The position numbers and the translations under genes are program-made. Under the pieces are notes generated by a model. It saw only the letters and a program-made list of their open reading frames with translations, had not been told where the DNA came from and did not search any database. Positions 48,401-64,000 of a stretch of 64,000 nucleotides of DNA are shown one piece after another. The DNA lies in NCBI GenBank assembly GCA_037178975.1, contig JASJZH010000002.1, positions 8,173,501-8,237,500 of the forward strand, written 5' to 3'. This stretch comes from Oscheius tipulae (lineage: Eukaryota > Nematoda > Chromadorea > Rhabditida > Rhabditidae). The stretch's first letter is position 1, and every line of letters starts with the position of its first letter.

Positions 48401-51400
48401 GAATTCAAATTTGAGCAGCCTTTCTGGTCAAGGAAGCCCGCCAAGCTTCAAAAGAGACCGGCAGAGACAACGGCTACTGTCCGAAAGTTCATCGACGTGC
48501 TCCTGACTATAGTATAAGAGAGACTGGCCGTACCTGGACGATGACGAACCCTATTCGCACTATGCGCTGGCCTGTGAGAACAAAAAGGCCAACGGAGACA
48601 GAGAGACAGAGGGACAGAAAGACAAGGAGATAAGGAGACAGGCACAGTAACGGAAAGACAGAGAGATTAGGAGACAGACACAGGGATTGTTGGTTTTGTT
48701 CGATATGAAACACAGAGAAAGAGAGAGAGAGAGACAGAAAGAGAGTACCTTGTTCCGAACACTCCCTCCGACGTCAGACCCAATACATCATGTGTAGATA
48801 AGAGACGAACACTAACTCTCACCTCCGCATTAATTGTCCTCATTACAGAAAAATCGGAACTCTTCCTCTTTCTGGACTACGGTAGCGCCACAGAATCTAA
48901 GGAATGTCGAGATAGGGACGGGCATAATGTTTCCCGAACTTGCAATAACAAATAGAAGTACGGTATCCTGCGACACCTCCACTTTTTCCGACCAATGTAT
49001 CATTAACCACCTCCCGAGGGACCCAATTACTAAGGGATAAGTAACCTGGACAGCTCATTAGTCTCCAATTTCTTTATTACCGTTAAAAGTTGTTATGAAG
49101 TTCCCTCCCGGCTAGTTGGGAGAGGGATTGAGGAGGGAAAGCAGGCTAATCCTCATTCTCGGGTCAAGGGGCCGTGAGCGCTGGAAGACCGGAAGAGACA
49201 GAGACAGGCTCTACTGACTAGACTTTCCCAATGAGACAGGGAGTCCAATCTAGTCTCCTTATCACCACCCTCTTCCTCTTTGCCAAATGCACATCTTCTC
49301 TCGGTCTTTAGCATCCTCCTACAGTCCATATGAGTCACGTTGCCGACACACAGTCCCGCCCCCTCCATGGGCTAGAAGGCTCGTTCTTTCTCCTCGTCCA
49401 CTAGCCTAATGTACAACAACCATTTCCAACATGCACCCTACCTGACTCATGAGCAATGGTTCGTTTTCTGTTTGTCGCGTATACATAAGAGATTTCGAAA
49501 ATTGATGCAATGCCTTGGGCGGAAGTTTGTTGTTTTTTACGTCTAAAAAGAGCACAGACAGAGAGACAGAAAGACAGAGTGAGCGCCAGTAAGAGACTGA
49601 AAGACATAGATCGCTGAGCTTTTGCTAGTCAAAGTCTCAAAGAAGATGATTTTTATTGATCATATTCTCCAATTAGGATTTCCGATAGGATATAGGAATG
49701 AGTTCCTTCCGGAAGAAGGGGTACAAAATTAGCGTTTGATAGTTTCCTGTCAACGGTATACAACTGCGGATAGTCAGTTTTAGAGTGGAGCTACACCATC
49801 TACGTGTTCTTTCTACCTTTCATAGATTAGATCATGCCCATCCCACTCGTAGTTTCTCAGACATACTCTCTCGAGCACTTAGTTAGGACGGTTCGGACAG
49901 ATTTGGTCTACAAAGAATGTACGACAGGAATGTTTCTAGATCAAAGTCTCGGTCTCTGTGTCTGACTCTGGAGAACACCAAAAAGTCTTGAAGCCACAAT
50001 TTCATGGTCAGAGACAGTAAAACAGTCCGTTAGTTCCAAAGAACACTCTTTACAGCCTCTTCGTCTGATCCTATTCCGGGCCTGGGTTTGGCTATGGTCA
50101 ACACAGTTCATGCCCATGATTCATGCCTCTCCTCTCCGGGATTTGCGCAGCGGGCACGCACCTGGGGTCGGATCATGACTCATTGTATTCTCTCGGGACA
50201 AAAAATCACGCAAGAGTACAAAAAATTAAGAGCACATACCACAAACTGTCACGCAAGCCACGCAAAGGACAAGTAATGTCCTGGTTTTTGCATATTGCTG
50301 GACGCGCGCCTTCAGTCACATTTTTAGGGATCAGAATATGATTTTTAAGATTTGTCATGTTTTGCAAAGTTGTAGTTTTTGTTCTTCTCTATAACTTTTT
50401 AGAACATCGTAAACTTGAAAATGCGTCCCTGTACCCGAAAATACCCCGAGAACAGGCGCATGGTTAATGAGGAGCTTCCCTAAGCTGACCACTGACCAGC
50501 ACCGGTCAGGCATTGGGAAATACCCTCTCTCGCTTGCGCTGTTCGCCCTTTTCATCACATCCTCTCTCTCTCTCTCACTGTCTCCTCGACCCTTGTTTGC
50601 CCCGACCTTGTTTTCATTCCCCCTATCTCCGCCCTCTCTCCCTATGACTCATCGCAACTAGACACATCCGGACAGCAGTTTCTTCACACCTATCGCCTTC
50701 CATTACTTATATTTTGCCCTAAATGGTTCTAAGAGCATCAAATTGGTGGGTAGGGGTGGGTTGATAATATTGGGAGGATCCAGACAGTTTTTTTTGGCAA
50801 CTAGTAATAGTACATTTTTCAGGATGAGCATGGATGACCAGGACAGGCGGAAGCTGGAGAGGAAGAGAGCTCGCAATCGCGCGGCTGCCTCCAAGTGCCG
50901 ACAAAAGAAGATGGATCGTATTCAGGACCTCGAGACACAGGTAATCTTTCCTTTCTTGTTTGCTTGATTTGAGCGGAAATTCAAATTGACTTGCGGATCT
51001 TATCAGTGATGGAGTGTTGTGACCGCTTCCGGACAAGGCCTGACAAGAAGTGCTTCTTTTTTTCCAAAACTTTTTACCGTGAGATGGTACGTGTGTGCCA
51101 CGGGCGACCGAGTCCAAGCCAAATCTAAAAAAAAATCGAAATTTTCGAGTCTAAAATGTCACTTTTTTGAGAAGCAATGTTCTGTAAAGCTGTAGATTTT
51201 GGTACGGGCTACAGCTTTGCAAAACGCGAAAACCTTGAAAAACCAAGTTTTGGGCTCTATACACCTGCTGCAATGTTTGACTTTCCACTTTTTGACTTGA
51301 AATCGGTTCGTCGGTGCTATAGCAAAGTGGCGTTCTGCAAAGCTGTTGATGTTGGTATTGGCAACAGCTTTGAGAAACATGGCGAGGAAAGAAACCACTT

Positions 51401-51655
51401 CTTTGGCCAGAAATGTGGGGTCACGGTGTGAGGGATGTAGAGAAACTGAAAAGGGAGAGAGATAGAGACAGAGGCAGAGAGCGTTCTAATTCAATTCTAT
51501 TTCAGGTACAAACCGAGAAGGTCCGATCACAGGTGCTGGACAGCGAGTTGATGCGTCTCCGCACGGCCCTTACCCAGCTGGAACATGTCATGCAACGCCA
51601 TCGCAACCAGGGCTGCTCGAATCATACTCAACAGCAGCAGCAACAACAGTGTTGA
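36423..51655 (+). CDS. JUN: Jun-family bZIP transcription factor
   Basis: AP-1 subunit. Exons: 36423-36492 (MDSSQEGAFNARKATLSLDL), 44358-44417 (AAQKQYAQGFF), 45574-45718, 45840-46023, 46340-46440 (MDIKQELSDD, a sumoylation-like IKQE), a possible small exon at 46625-46663, 47624-47835, 50823-50940, 51506-51655. The basic region is RRKLERKRARNRAAASKC (N-x3-A-A-x-x-C intact), spliced to a leucine zipper (VLDSELMRLRTALTQLEHVM) and a Q-rich end. The basic region and zipper are interrupted by an intron of 565 nt. The KQYAQGFFDALRSVHNLN block matches the conserved mid-Jun segment. Exon 1 joins exon 2 in phase across 7.9 kb; it resembles the Jun N-terminus only weakly. The 46440-to-47624 junction is not phase-consistent, so an exon there is missing or mis-drawn. 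Confidence 0.85.
40937..41015 (+). repeat. tRNA-like Pol III element with T-run
   Basis: An A-box-like TGGTGTAATAGCAACGCGC is followed, at tRNA spacing, by a near-consensus B-box CGTTCGAGTCCG and then a run of nine T (a Pol III terminator). Stems pair poorly, so it is more likely a tRNA pseudogene or SINE than a functional tRNA. Confidence 0.45.
43555..43908 (+). mobile_element. Truncated non-LTR retrotransposon (AP endonuclease fragment)
   Basis: The frame reads LRIGSLNCRTLRTDARLAEL and DFDVIALSEVKR, the first two motifs of a LINE APE-type endonuclease. A frameshift near 43735 is followed by DGQTGFIVNRRWS. The coding similarity stops shortly after, and the element ends in a TAAATAAATAAAT tail. 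The endonuclease N-terminus joined to a 3' tail indicates an internally deleted, dead copy. I cannot name the clade. Confidence 0.6.
44486..50651. promoter_or_regulatory. Cluster of 12 AP-1 (TGASTCA) sites within jun
   Basis: Exact TGACTCA or TGAGTCA begins at 44486, 44525, 44812, 44994, 45149, 46276, 46497, 47586, 49331, 49443, 50176 and 50645. All lie in or next to jun introns. Under equal base use about 0.75 would be expected in 6.2 kb. TGASTCA is the classical site of Jun-containing dimers, so autoregulation is the obvious inference. Confidence 0.55.
47300..47475 (+). repeat. (CTGTCTCT)n microsatellite-like array
   Basis: This is one of the longest of about twenty arrays built of CTGTCTCT/CTGTCTCTC units with CTG/TTG/CCT variants. 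Others with the same unit or its complement: 4205-4320, 5752-5868, 19035-19100, 20136-20212, 23455-23535, 27530-27597, 34497-34590, 35540-35610, 38785-38900, 41766-41882, 44568-44695, 44925-44985, 46045-46135, 48595-48745 and 53263-53322. They lie in introns and intergenic DNA on both strands. Confidence 0.8.
47836..50822. other. 3-kb intron of jun
   Basis: It lies between the Pro/Ser-rich exon and the basic-region exon. It contains a GACAGAGA array (48595-48745), four TGASTCA sites and one hairpin-repeat copy (about 50355). No coding exon is seen on either strand. Confidence 0.55.
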
Positions 51656-52204
51656 TCTCACGTCCTTCCCTTCTTCTGTTCATTTTCAAATCATTGTATT
51701 TCTTCCCCCAGTGCTGACCCGGGTCCTGATAGATTTTGACTGTCTTCGATCATACATATTCGTACAGAAAGATTTATGCAACCTCTTCCATCCCTTCCTC
51801 AGATTTTTATCGTGTTCTTCTTTCTTCTAGTGAGTAAATGAGTCGAGTGAGATGGTTTGTTCAGTGAGACAGAGAGACAGAAATACATAGACATTCTTCA
51901 AGACTGTCTTCGAGGAACGACTTCCAATTTGTAACCAAGGGAATCAGCTTTACACGCAGACCCTAAAATGCTAGTCGTATTCCGTTTCCTTGTCGTGTTT
52001 CTTCCCCCAGTGTACTATACGAATCAGTAAGATGTCTTGTAAAATAGATCTGAATACAATTCAGAGACCAAAGAAGCTGTATCTTCGGAAAAATATAGTT
52101 ACACTAATACTAGAAGTGAGAGTGCTGATTTTTTGTTCGATATGAATCGACCTGTCCAGCATCCCCGCCAGATTCAATTAACTTGAAGGATATACTGACC
52201 TGCG

Positions 52205-52737
52205 AATTCAGAGTGGCCTTTCAAATCCTTGCCTGAATAGTACTCAAGCCAACTGTTCTTATCCCGGCCTGACTATTGCTCTGGGCTACTGCTACTACCT
52301 CAGCACTAGTCCTGCAAATCAAACTGCAGCCTAAGCAGCCTGTCAGTCGATGGGAGCAATCTTGCCAAACGGAGCAGAGTTTTATATACAGTAGGACTAT
52401 TTCCACCTACTCGGTCTCACTGTCACTAATCTTTAGGCCTTCCCCAGCCGTCTCTAGATGGATTGAGATTGTTCGGTTCAACCTGACGGCCTTCAAAAAT
52501 CTTGATGGCACCCCGGTGAGTCTCAATCAACTCAGATCAAATGTTGAAATCTAGTAAGATTACACTTATTGGCGCGTACAACCAGACAACTATCTTGGAA
52601 ACAAAGTTTGTGTCGTGGTAAGATACTTCCTAACTTTCCGGTTTCCAGGTCCTACTTGGAATGATGAAGGGTGCGCCATAGCTGCCAACTATATCTACAA
52701 GAAAAACTGTCTCTGCCTGCTCTGTTTTGTCGTTTCA
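52205..52737 (+). pseudogene. C-type lectin domain relic C with an in-frame TAA
   Basis: C-type lectin landmarks appear in order. They are CSYPGLTIALGYCYYLS, NQTAA, then after a stop AACQSMGAILPNGAEFYIQ (beta1/alpha1/alpha2 region), then WIEIVRFNLTAFKNLDGTPV, then YWRVQPDNYLGNKVCVV with a GTAAGA donor. After TTTCCAG comes TWNDEGCAIAANYIYKKNC. QPDN (a variant of the EPN/QPD sugar-binding loop) and WND (Ca2+ site 2) are present. The TAA at 52332-52334 stands where a Gln codon would complete the run, and one junction is out of phase. It is probably a recently inactivated lectin gene. Confidence 0.7.
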
Positions 52738-53017
52738 TTTCATTAAAACACAACCATTGAAGTGGCCTAAACAATATAAATAAAATGCTTTAAAATTCCG
52801 TATAAAGCTCGAAGATTCTGTTAAAGAGATGACCGGGAGGTTTAGATCGGAGCACATGAAGTTAACACCGGTTTTGGGAGCGGGAGAAGAATGCTATCAC
52901 AGCTCTAAATAGGGAACACAACCTAAACGAAATAAGTTGTAAACTAGGCCAGCCTAGGGGGTAAAAAGCATTAATGAATTTAGAGAAGTTTCATTTCGGT
53001 GGTCGAAAGGGGCTAGC

Positions 53018-54339
53018 CTATTCTACAAGGACGGTCTTCAGCTCAGGGACAGGGATTTTGACCTCGATCTGACAGTCACTAGAGCTACGGTGACTGTCAA
53101 TGAAGTGGAGACAGGCGTCGCGATAGAGCTCCGGATGAGTACGGTAGTGGGCACAGTGGAGAGAGTCGTCCATGCTCTTCAGTTCGACGTTCTTCTGACG
53201 ACGACTCATCTCCTGGGCGAAGTATTCGATGGACTCCGCGGAGCAGACCTGAAAGTTGACATAGTGAGGAACAGAGAGACAGACAGAGAGACAAAGAAAC
53301 ATAGAAACAGAGAGACGGTCTTTTCATCCCAACTGTTTACTCTTCAGCCCCTTCGACAGGGAGAAAAGACCTGACTCACCTCGTCTCCCGGCCCGTACAA
53401 ATACAGCTGATTGTCTGGCAGATCAGAGATGTTAAAGAGACGGAAGTAGGCAAAGGTCTTCTCATAGACGTCCTGATCCACGAAGCTCCTCATGTACATG
53501 ATGCCCCGCTGGACACTGAAGAACGTGTAGAGAGCCGCACGGTAGCCGATCCGCAGGGCCGCATTGTACTGGGCGGGCGGGAAGGTGGCAAAAGAGACGG
53601 CATTGGCGGACTGGGAGGGAGAAGTATGAGCCGGAGAGCTGTCGAAGAGGACTCCACGCACCCGGGCCTTGAAGATGTCACCGCCTGGCCGAGTAGGTAG
53701 GGTGTCCCAGAGCGCTGTGAAGAGACTGCAGCCGTTCATCGAGAATACGTGAAAGAAGATCTTCTCCGGCAAGGGCAGCTTCTCGGTCTCGCGCCAAAAG
53801 TAGTTTGAAATCCTGGTATAGGAGGAGAAGGCACGAATTTTGGCAATGGGAGCCGTGTAACAGATGGTCGAGAGTCTGGAATATGATGATAATACTTTGT
53901 CTCTGTCCAAAGATTCCCCGCTCTTCGTACCCTCTCCCCATTTCATCCGTTTCACAACCCAATAGAGATGCGTCATCGTTTACTTCCCAACTGCTGACGT
54001 TCACTTTCACGGCAGTTTTTCTCTCTTTTTGGTTTATAAATCCGGTGAATCAGATGAGGAAGGAAGGGTCGTGATGGTAATGGTAAACGGGTATAAATGA
54101 ACAGGAGCGGGGAGGGTCTGTCTCTGTCTGTCTCTGCCCCTCTCTCACTCTGTCAAGAACCGAACAGCTTACCCGGCTTCCTTGTAGAACTGTGCATACT
54201 TGGCCAAGTACCTCTGCTGACAGCCTGCCCAACCGAACAGGACGACGACGGTGTCACAGCCATCGACCAGATCCACAAAGACCCACTTCTTCTTAGGCTC
54301 CGGCTCCGCCGGCGCGACCTGGTTGCTCTCCGGCGGCAT
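53018..54339 (-). CDS. TMEM53: TMEM53/DUF829 family protein, 297 aa
   Basis: Three exons (54173-54339, 53380-53875, 53018-53248) join in phase to 297 aa, close to the known length of vertebrate TMEM53. The N-terminus carries VVVLFGWAGCQQRYLAKYAQ; the middle reads ICYTAPIAKI, FFHVFSMNGCSLF (the alpha/beta-hydrolase-like nucleophile-elbow position, S-x-N-G), RGVLFDSSPA and LYLYGPGDEV; the C-terminus LHCAHYRTHPELY carries the conserved H. Vertebrate TMEM53 is a nuclear-envelope/ER membrane protein reported to limit BMP-SMAD signalling. Its catalysis is unproven. The start is chosen at the ATG preceding the family block; an acceptor-like CATCTTTCAG ends 8 nt upstream of it. It is divergent from the KAT6-like gene, 588 bp away. 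Confidence 0.88.
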
Positions 54340-54927
54340 TCTGGTGCTGAAAGATGGCAGAATGACTGCAAGAGACGGAAGTTTTATGGGTTCAGAGAGA
54401 CGAGACTGACTCTCCTAAAAGGGACGAGAGGACAGCCGGCTGGAATAGGGAAATCGCGACAGAGGAGAGAGTGCGCGGACGTGTAGAGACGCAGAGAGAG
54501 AGAGGGGAACCCTTCCCTCAGCCCACTTTTTCTATTAGACACCCGGGGACAGTGTCTAGACTCTAGCCTGGCGCCGATCACGCGTAGGCGCCATTTTGAA
54601 CTCCTTTTTCGCGGTTGTTTACAGAATTGTTCTTATTTTCTTTTCAAAGTTTACCTTTTAGGAAACTTTCCGCAGACTACGCCCCTTGTTTTTTTTTCAA
54701 ATTTAGTGGAATGAACCCTAGTGTTCATAGACATTCGCCGAAAAGCTTCTGCATTTCTGACCGTTTTCTTACTGTCACATGACGATAGTATACTGAAATT
54801 TTCGCTTCTCTAACTAACGATTTTTGTCCTCACTGTAATGGACTATTTTGGAAGCTTATCTGTCTCTGTATCTCTTTATCTTTGAAGCTCTCACTGTTTC
54901 TCTGTCTCACCATAACTTTTCTTTCAG
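54340..54927. promoter_or_regulatory. Divergent intergenic region between TMEM53 and KAT6-like
   Basis: 588 bp separate the two start codons. I see no clear TATA box. CTGTCTC units and a polypyrimidine tract ending CTTTCAG directly precede the KAT6 ATG. A bidirectional promoter is inferred from the layout. Confidence 0.35.
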
Positions 54928-61906
<6,979 letters not shown>

Positions 61907-61907
<1 letters not shown>

Positions 61908-61912
61908 ATAAA
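61907..61912 (+). terminator. Poly(A) signal touching the KAT6 stop
   Basis: AATAAA begins at the last base of the TAA (61905-61907). Only 97 bp separate the KAT6 stop from the next gene's ATG. Confidence 0.5.
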
Positions 61913-62004
61913 AGTACACTTGTTGGTAGTTGTTAAGATATGAATCAGTTGTCAGCTGGAAGTATCTTTAGTTCAAATAACTTCTTCTTAAATAAAAAAT
62001 ACAG

Positions 62005-63999
62005 ATGAAAGAATGTTTCTTCGAGGGGCTGCCACCGGAAATGTTGCTGAAAATATTCAGCTTCGTGCCAACAAAAGATCTCATGACATCGACTCGATTT
62101 GTGTGTCAAAGGTTCAATATCCTTATTAATAATCGGCAGTGGTGGATCACGAGGATACAGGTACCCTATTAATATCTTTAATATTTGTTAGGTTAAGAGC
62201 TTCGAGCTTTTGAGCAGGTTATGAGTAAATCTCTTGGGGAAGATCCACCTCGAGCAAGCAAACGCAAACTATCCCAGCTGACTTCCTTTGGACTTGGTTT
62301 GAAACTGACCTGTCAAGCTCTATTCCTGTCCCAGTCAATCTCTCATCCTATTCGACACATTTATTGTAGACTACAGCAAAAAGCGCAACGTTCTAGTCAT
62401 AACTTACAAGGTACAATCTAATTCTTCATAGCTCTTAACTTGCTACTATTCTTTCGAAGATAGATAGACTAGCAAACATATTTACAGATATCATAGCGCT
62501 TGATACTTAATACTCAATCAAATTTATATTTTCAGAAAGAATGCGGAGTCCTCGTCTCCGAGAGTGAGTCCAATTGCCCAGATTTTGATGCTCCCCTGTC
62601 TTTTGTGGACTGTCACCGAGAAAACAGACGGTGGCAGCAATTCGTACATTCCGACTTGTAAGTTTTATACACTTTCCACAAAACCCAAATCTTACAGGAA
62701 GCTTGCTGACGGACACATTTCCACAGTCGACGCCATCCGGCTCTTCAGGAGAAACGGACAGAGATTCTGCATTAGCGGGAGTAGAGACCGTTCAATGAAA
62801 ATTTGGGATCTGGCTAGAATACAGGTACTCAATGGATTTTTTTTTTCATTTCAAATAATAACTTAAGCAAGGAGGCTCCTCAAAACAATGGGAAGTGACA
62901 AAAAAAGACGCAGCCCATGGTGGATGGATTTGGTACATCGATACGCCAAGAGATGATACATTTTTCTCTAGTGGCTGGGATGATTATCTTAAACAGTGGC
63001 AAATTACCCCGGACGGTCTTGTTGTAAGTTGCATATAATATTTTCTAGTTTTAAATTTAAGGAAATGGGCTCTTTAAAATTACGATCAGCCGTAACAAGT
63101 TCGATTAAAATGCAGTGTGGCCTGGTTGCTTGCTCCACATATGCTAAACAGGTATTAAAATAAATATTATATTTAAATTTTGCCTAGATATCTTTTGTCG
63201 ACCCACAAGACGCGTTCAGAATCCATCAAGCTTGCACATTCCACCGCGCAGCTATTATTACTATGGACGTGCAGGTTTTTTGCTATAAAAACAATTTTAT
63301 TCAAGCTTTTCAGGGCGACAAGGTATATTCCTGTGGAGATGACAAACAAATGATTGTCACGGATGTGAGAATGCCGGATAAACCTTATTTAATCATGGTA
63401 GGTTACTTAAATATACGATGTCAGTAGTGATTGCGACTCACCTGTTCCATCTCATCTCACAAAGAACCGGTAAATATTTTCCACGGGTCAAACATTTCTC
63501 ACCCGTACTTTCCCAGCACATATTTTATAGAGCCTTCAGAATATCTGCAAACTTTAATTCTAGAAAGCCACGCAAGACTCCGTTCAATCCATCTCTGTCG
63601 GGCATGGTCAAGTCGTCTGTGGGACCAAGAAAGGAGCTGTTAAGATTTATGAGCCTATCACGATGTCTCTCATCACATCCTACAGGGTATTTTTCACCCT
63701 TTGTCTTAATTTCTCTTAATTTTCAGCCCAAACCAGCCGTCCAAATTCGCCAAGTGAAACACAACCGTGGATCTGTCATCGCTATGTGGAAGACGCAGCT
63801 TGTTAAGGTTTGTCCCTATGCCATTCTTCAAAAAATAAATTTTTAGATTTTTACGTCCGGAACCAAAGCCAGGGTCCGAGCCGAGACCAGGGAAATTGGC
63901 GAGCCATCAAGATTCGATTACTTGAAGGGAGACTTTGCTATCTGCGGGGGGCTTGGTAGTATTATGTTTTGGCCTTGTCCAGAAGATGTCGGCTATTAA
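62005..63999 (+). CDS. FBXW9: FBXW9-like F-box/WD40 protein
   Basis: The F-box (62005-62160: FFEGLPPEMLLKIFSFVPTK then DLMTSTRFVCQRF) is followed by WD-repeat exons at about 62200-62410, 62538-62657, 62699-62824, 62870-63023, 63060-63151, 63188-63273, 63314-63399, 63565-63687, 63726-63807 and 63847-63999. Landmarks are FDAPLSFVDC, a WD unit SGSRDRSMKIWDLAR, HGGWIWYID and FFSSGWDDYLKQWQI. The W-I-W and SGS-DR order is that of FBXW9. The total is about 455-465 aa, the usual FBXW9 size. Presumed role: substrate receptor of an SCF ubiquitin ligase. The 62200-62410 block changes frame in its middle, so a tiny intron or frameshift there is unresolved. TAA lies at 63997-63999. An acceptor-like ATACAG directly precedes the ATG. 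Confidence 0.85.
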
Positions 64000-64000
64000 T

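Larger units (their letters stand above)
35840..51390. repeat. Dispersed hairpin repeat family (13 copies here)
   Basis: The consensus is TGTTCTGCAAAGTTGTAG, about 8-12 nt, then CTACAACTTTGTAGAACAT. Approximate copies: 35845, 36015, 37238, 37420, 37755, 41355, 42420, 42595, 43095, 45378, 46975, 50355, 51175 and 51330. A diverged copy lies near 330. The halves are complementary, so each unit is a potential stem-loop of about 45-55 nt. Several copies follow a GGCGCGCC or related CpG block by about 40-90 bp. Confidence 0.7.

Noticed and set aside
52332-52334. Alternative genetic code (TAA read as Gln) to explain the lectin reading
   Set aside because: TAA is used as a normal terminator in the KAT6-like, FBXW9-like, kinase and coiled-coil genes, so a premature stop is simpler.

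Overview
This is a metazoan (eukaryotic) nuclear window, not a prokaryotic one. It holds spliced genes of animal families: a MUPP1/PATJ-type multi-PDZ scaffold, a Jun/AP-1 factor, a KAT6-like MYST acetyltransferase, TMEM53 and FBXW9. The compact gene structure would suit an early-branching or genome-reduced animal such as a sponge, but the sequence alone does not fix the phylum. Many introns are only 27-47 nt, at least two appear to be GC-AG, and poly(A) hexamers touch or overlap stop codons. The few long introns (2.5-8 kb) are full of repeats. The models below come from reading splice sites, phases and family motifs by eye; most exons are too short to appear as long ORFs.

Layout: (1) about 1.6-3.0 kb (+), a proline-rich then cysteine-rich, probably extracellular protein. 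(2) 3.06-20.1 kb (-), a 37-exon PATJ/MUPP1-like scaffold with one L27 and eight PDZ domains, convergent with gene 1. (3) 20.35-21.14 kb (+), a small coiled-coil protein divergent from the scaffold. (4) 21.2-26.2 kb, repeats, a C-type-lectin relic carrying a MITE, a fold-back element and a decayed kinase N-lobe. (5) 26.3-27.85 kb (+), an intact TKL-type kinase of 397 aa, followed by a 2.95-kb ankyrin-repeat exon (28.2-31.2 kb), an order recalling ANKK1/RIPK4. (6) 31.4-36.3 kb, repeats and a second lectin relic. (7) 36.4-51.66 kb (+), jun, with a 7.9-kb first intron, a cluster of AP-1 sites and a family of hairpin repeats. (8) 52.2-52.7 kb, a third lectin relic with an in-frame stop. (9) 53.0-54.34 kb (-), TMEM53. 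(10) 54.93-61.91 kb (+), a KAT6-like acetyltransferase whose 3.9-kb intron holds an antisense gag/protease retroelement relic. (11) 62.0-64.0 kb (+), an FBXW9-like F-box/WD protein starting 97 bp after the KAT6 stop.

How they fit together: the scaffold belongs to the apical polarity (Crumbs/PATJ) system. Jun and KAT6 are transcription and chromatin regulators. FBXW9-like is a presumptive SCF substrate receptor. The most unusual signals are 3' splice-site-like sequences immediately upstream of several start codons (possible spliced-leader trans-splicing or an operon), dense TGASTCA sites inside jun, a hairpin repeat family concentrated in jun introns, and a MITE insertion dated by a paralogous empty site.
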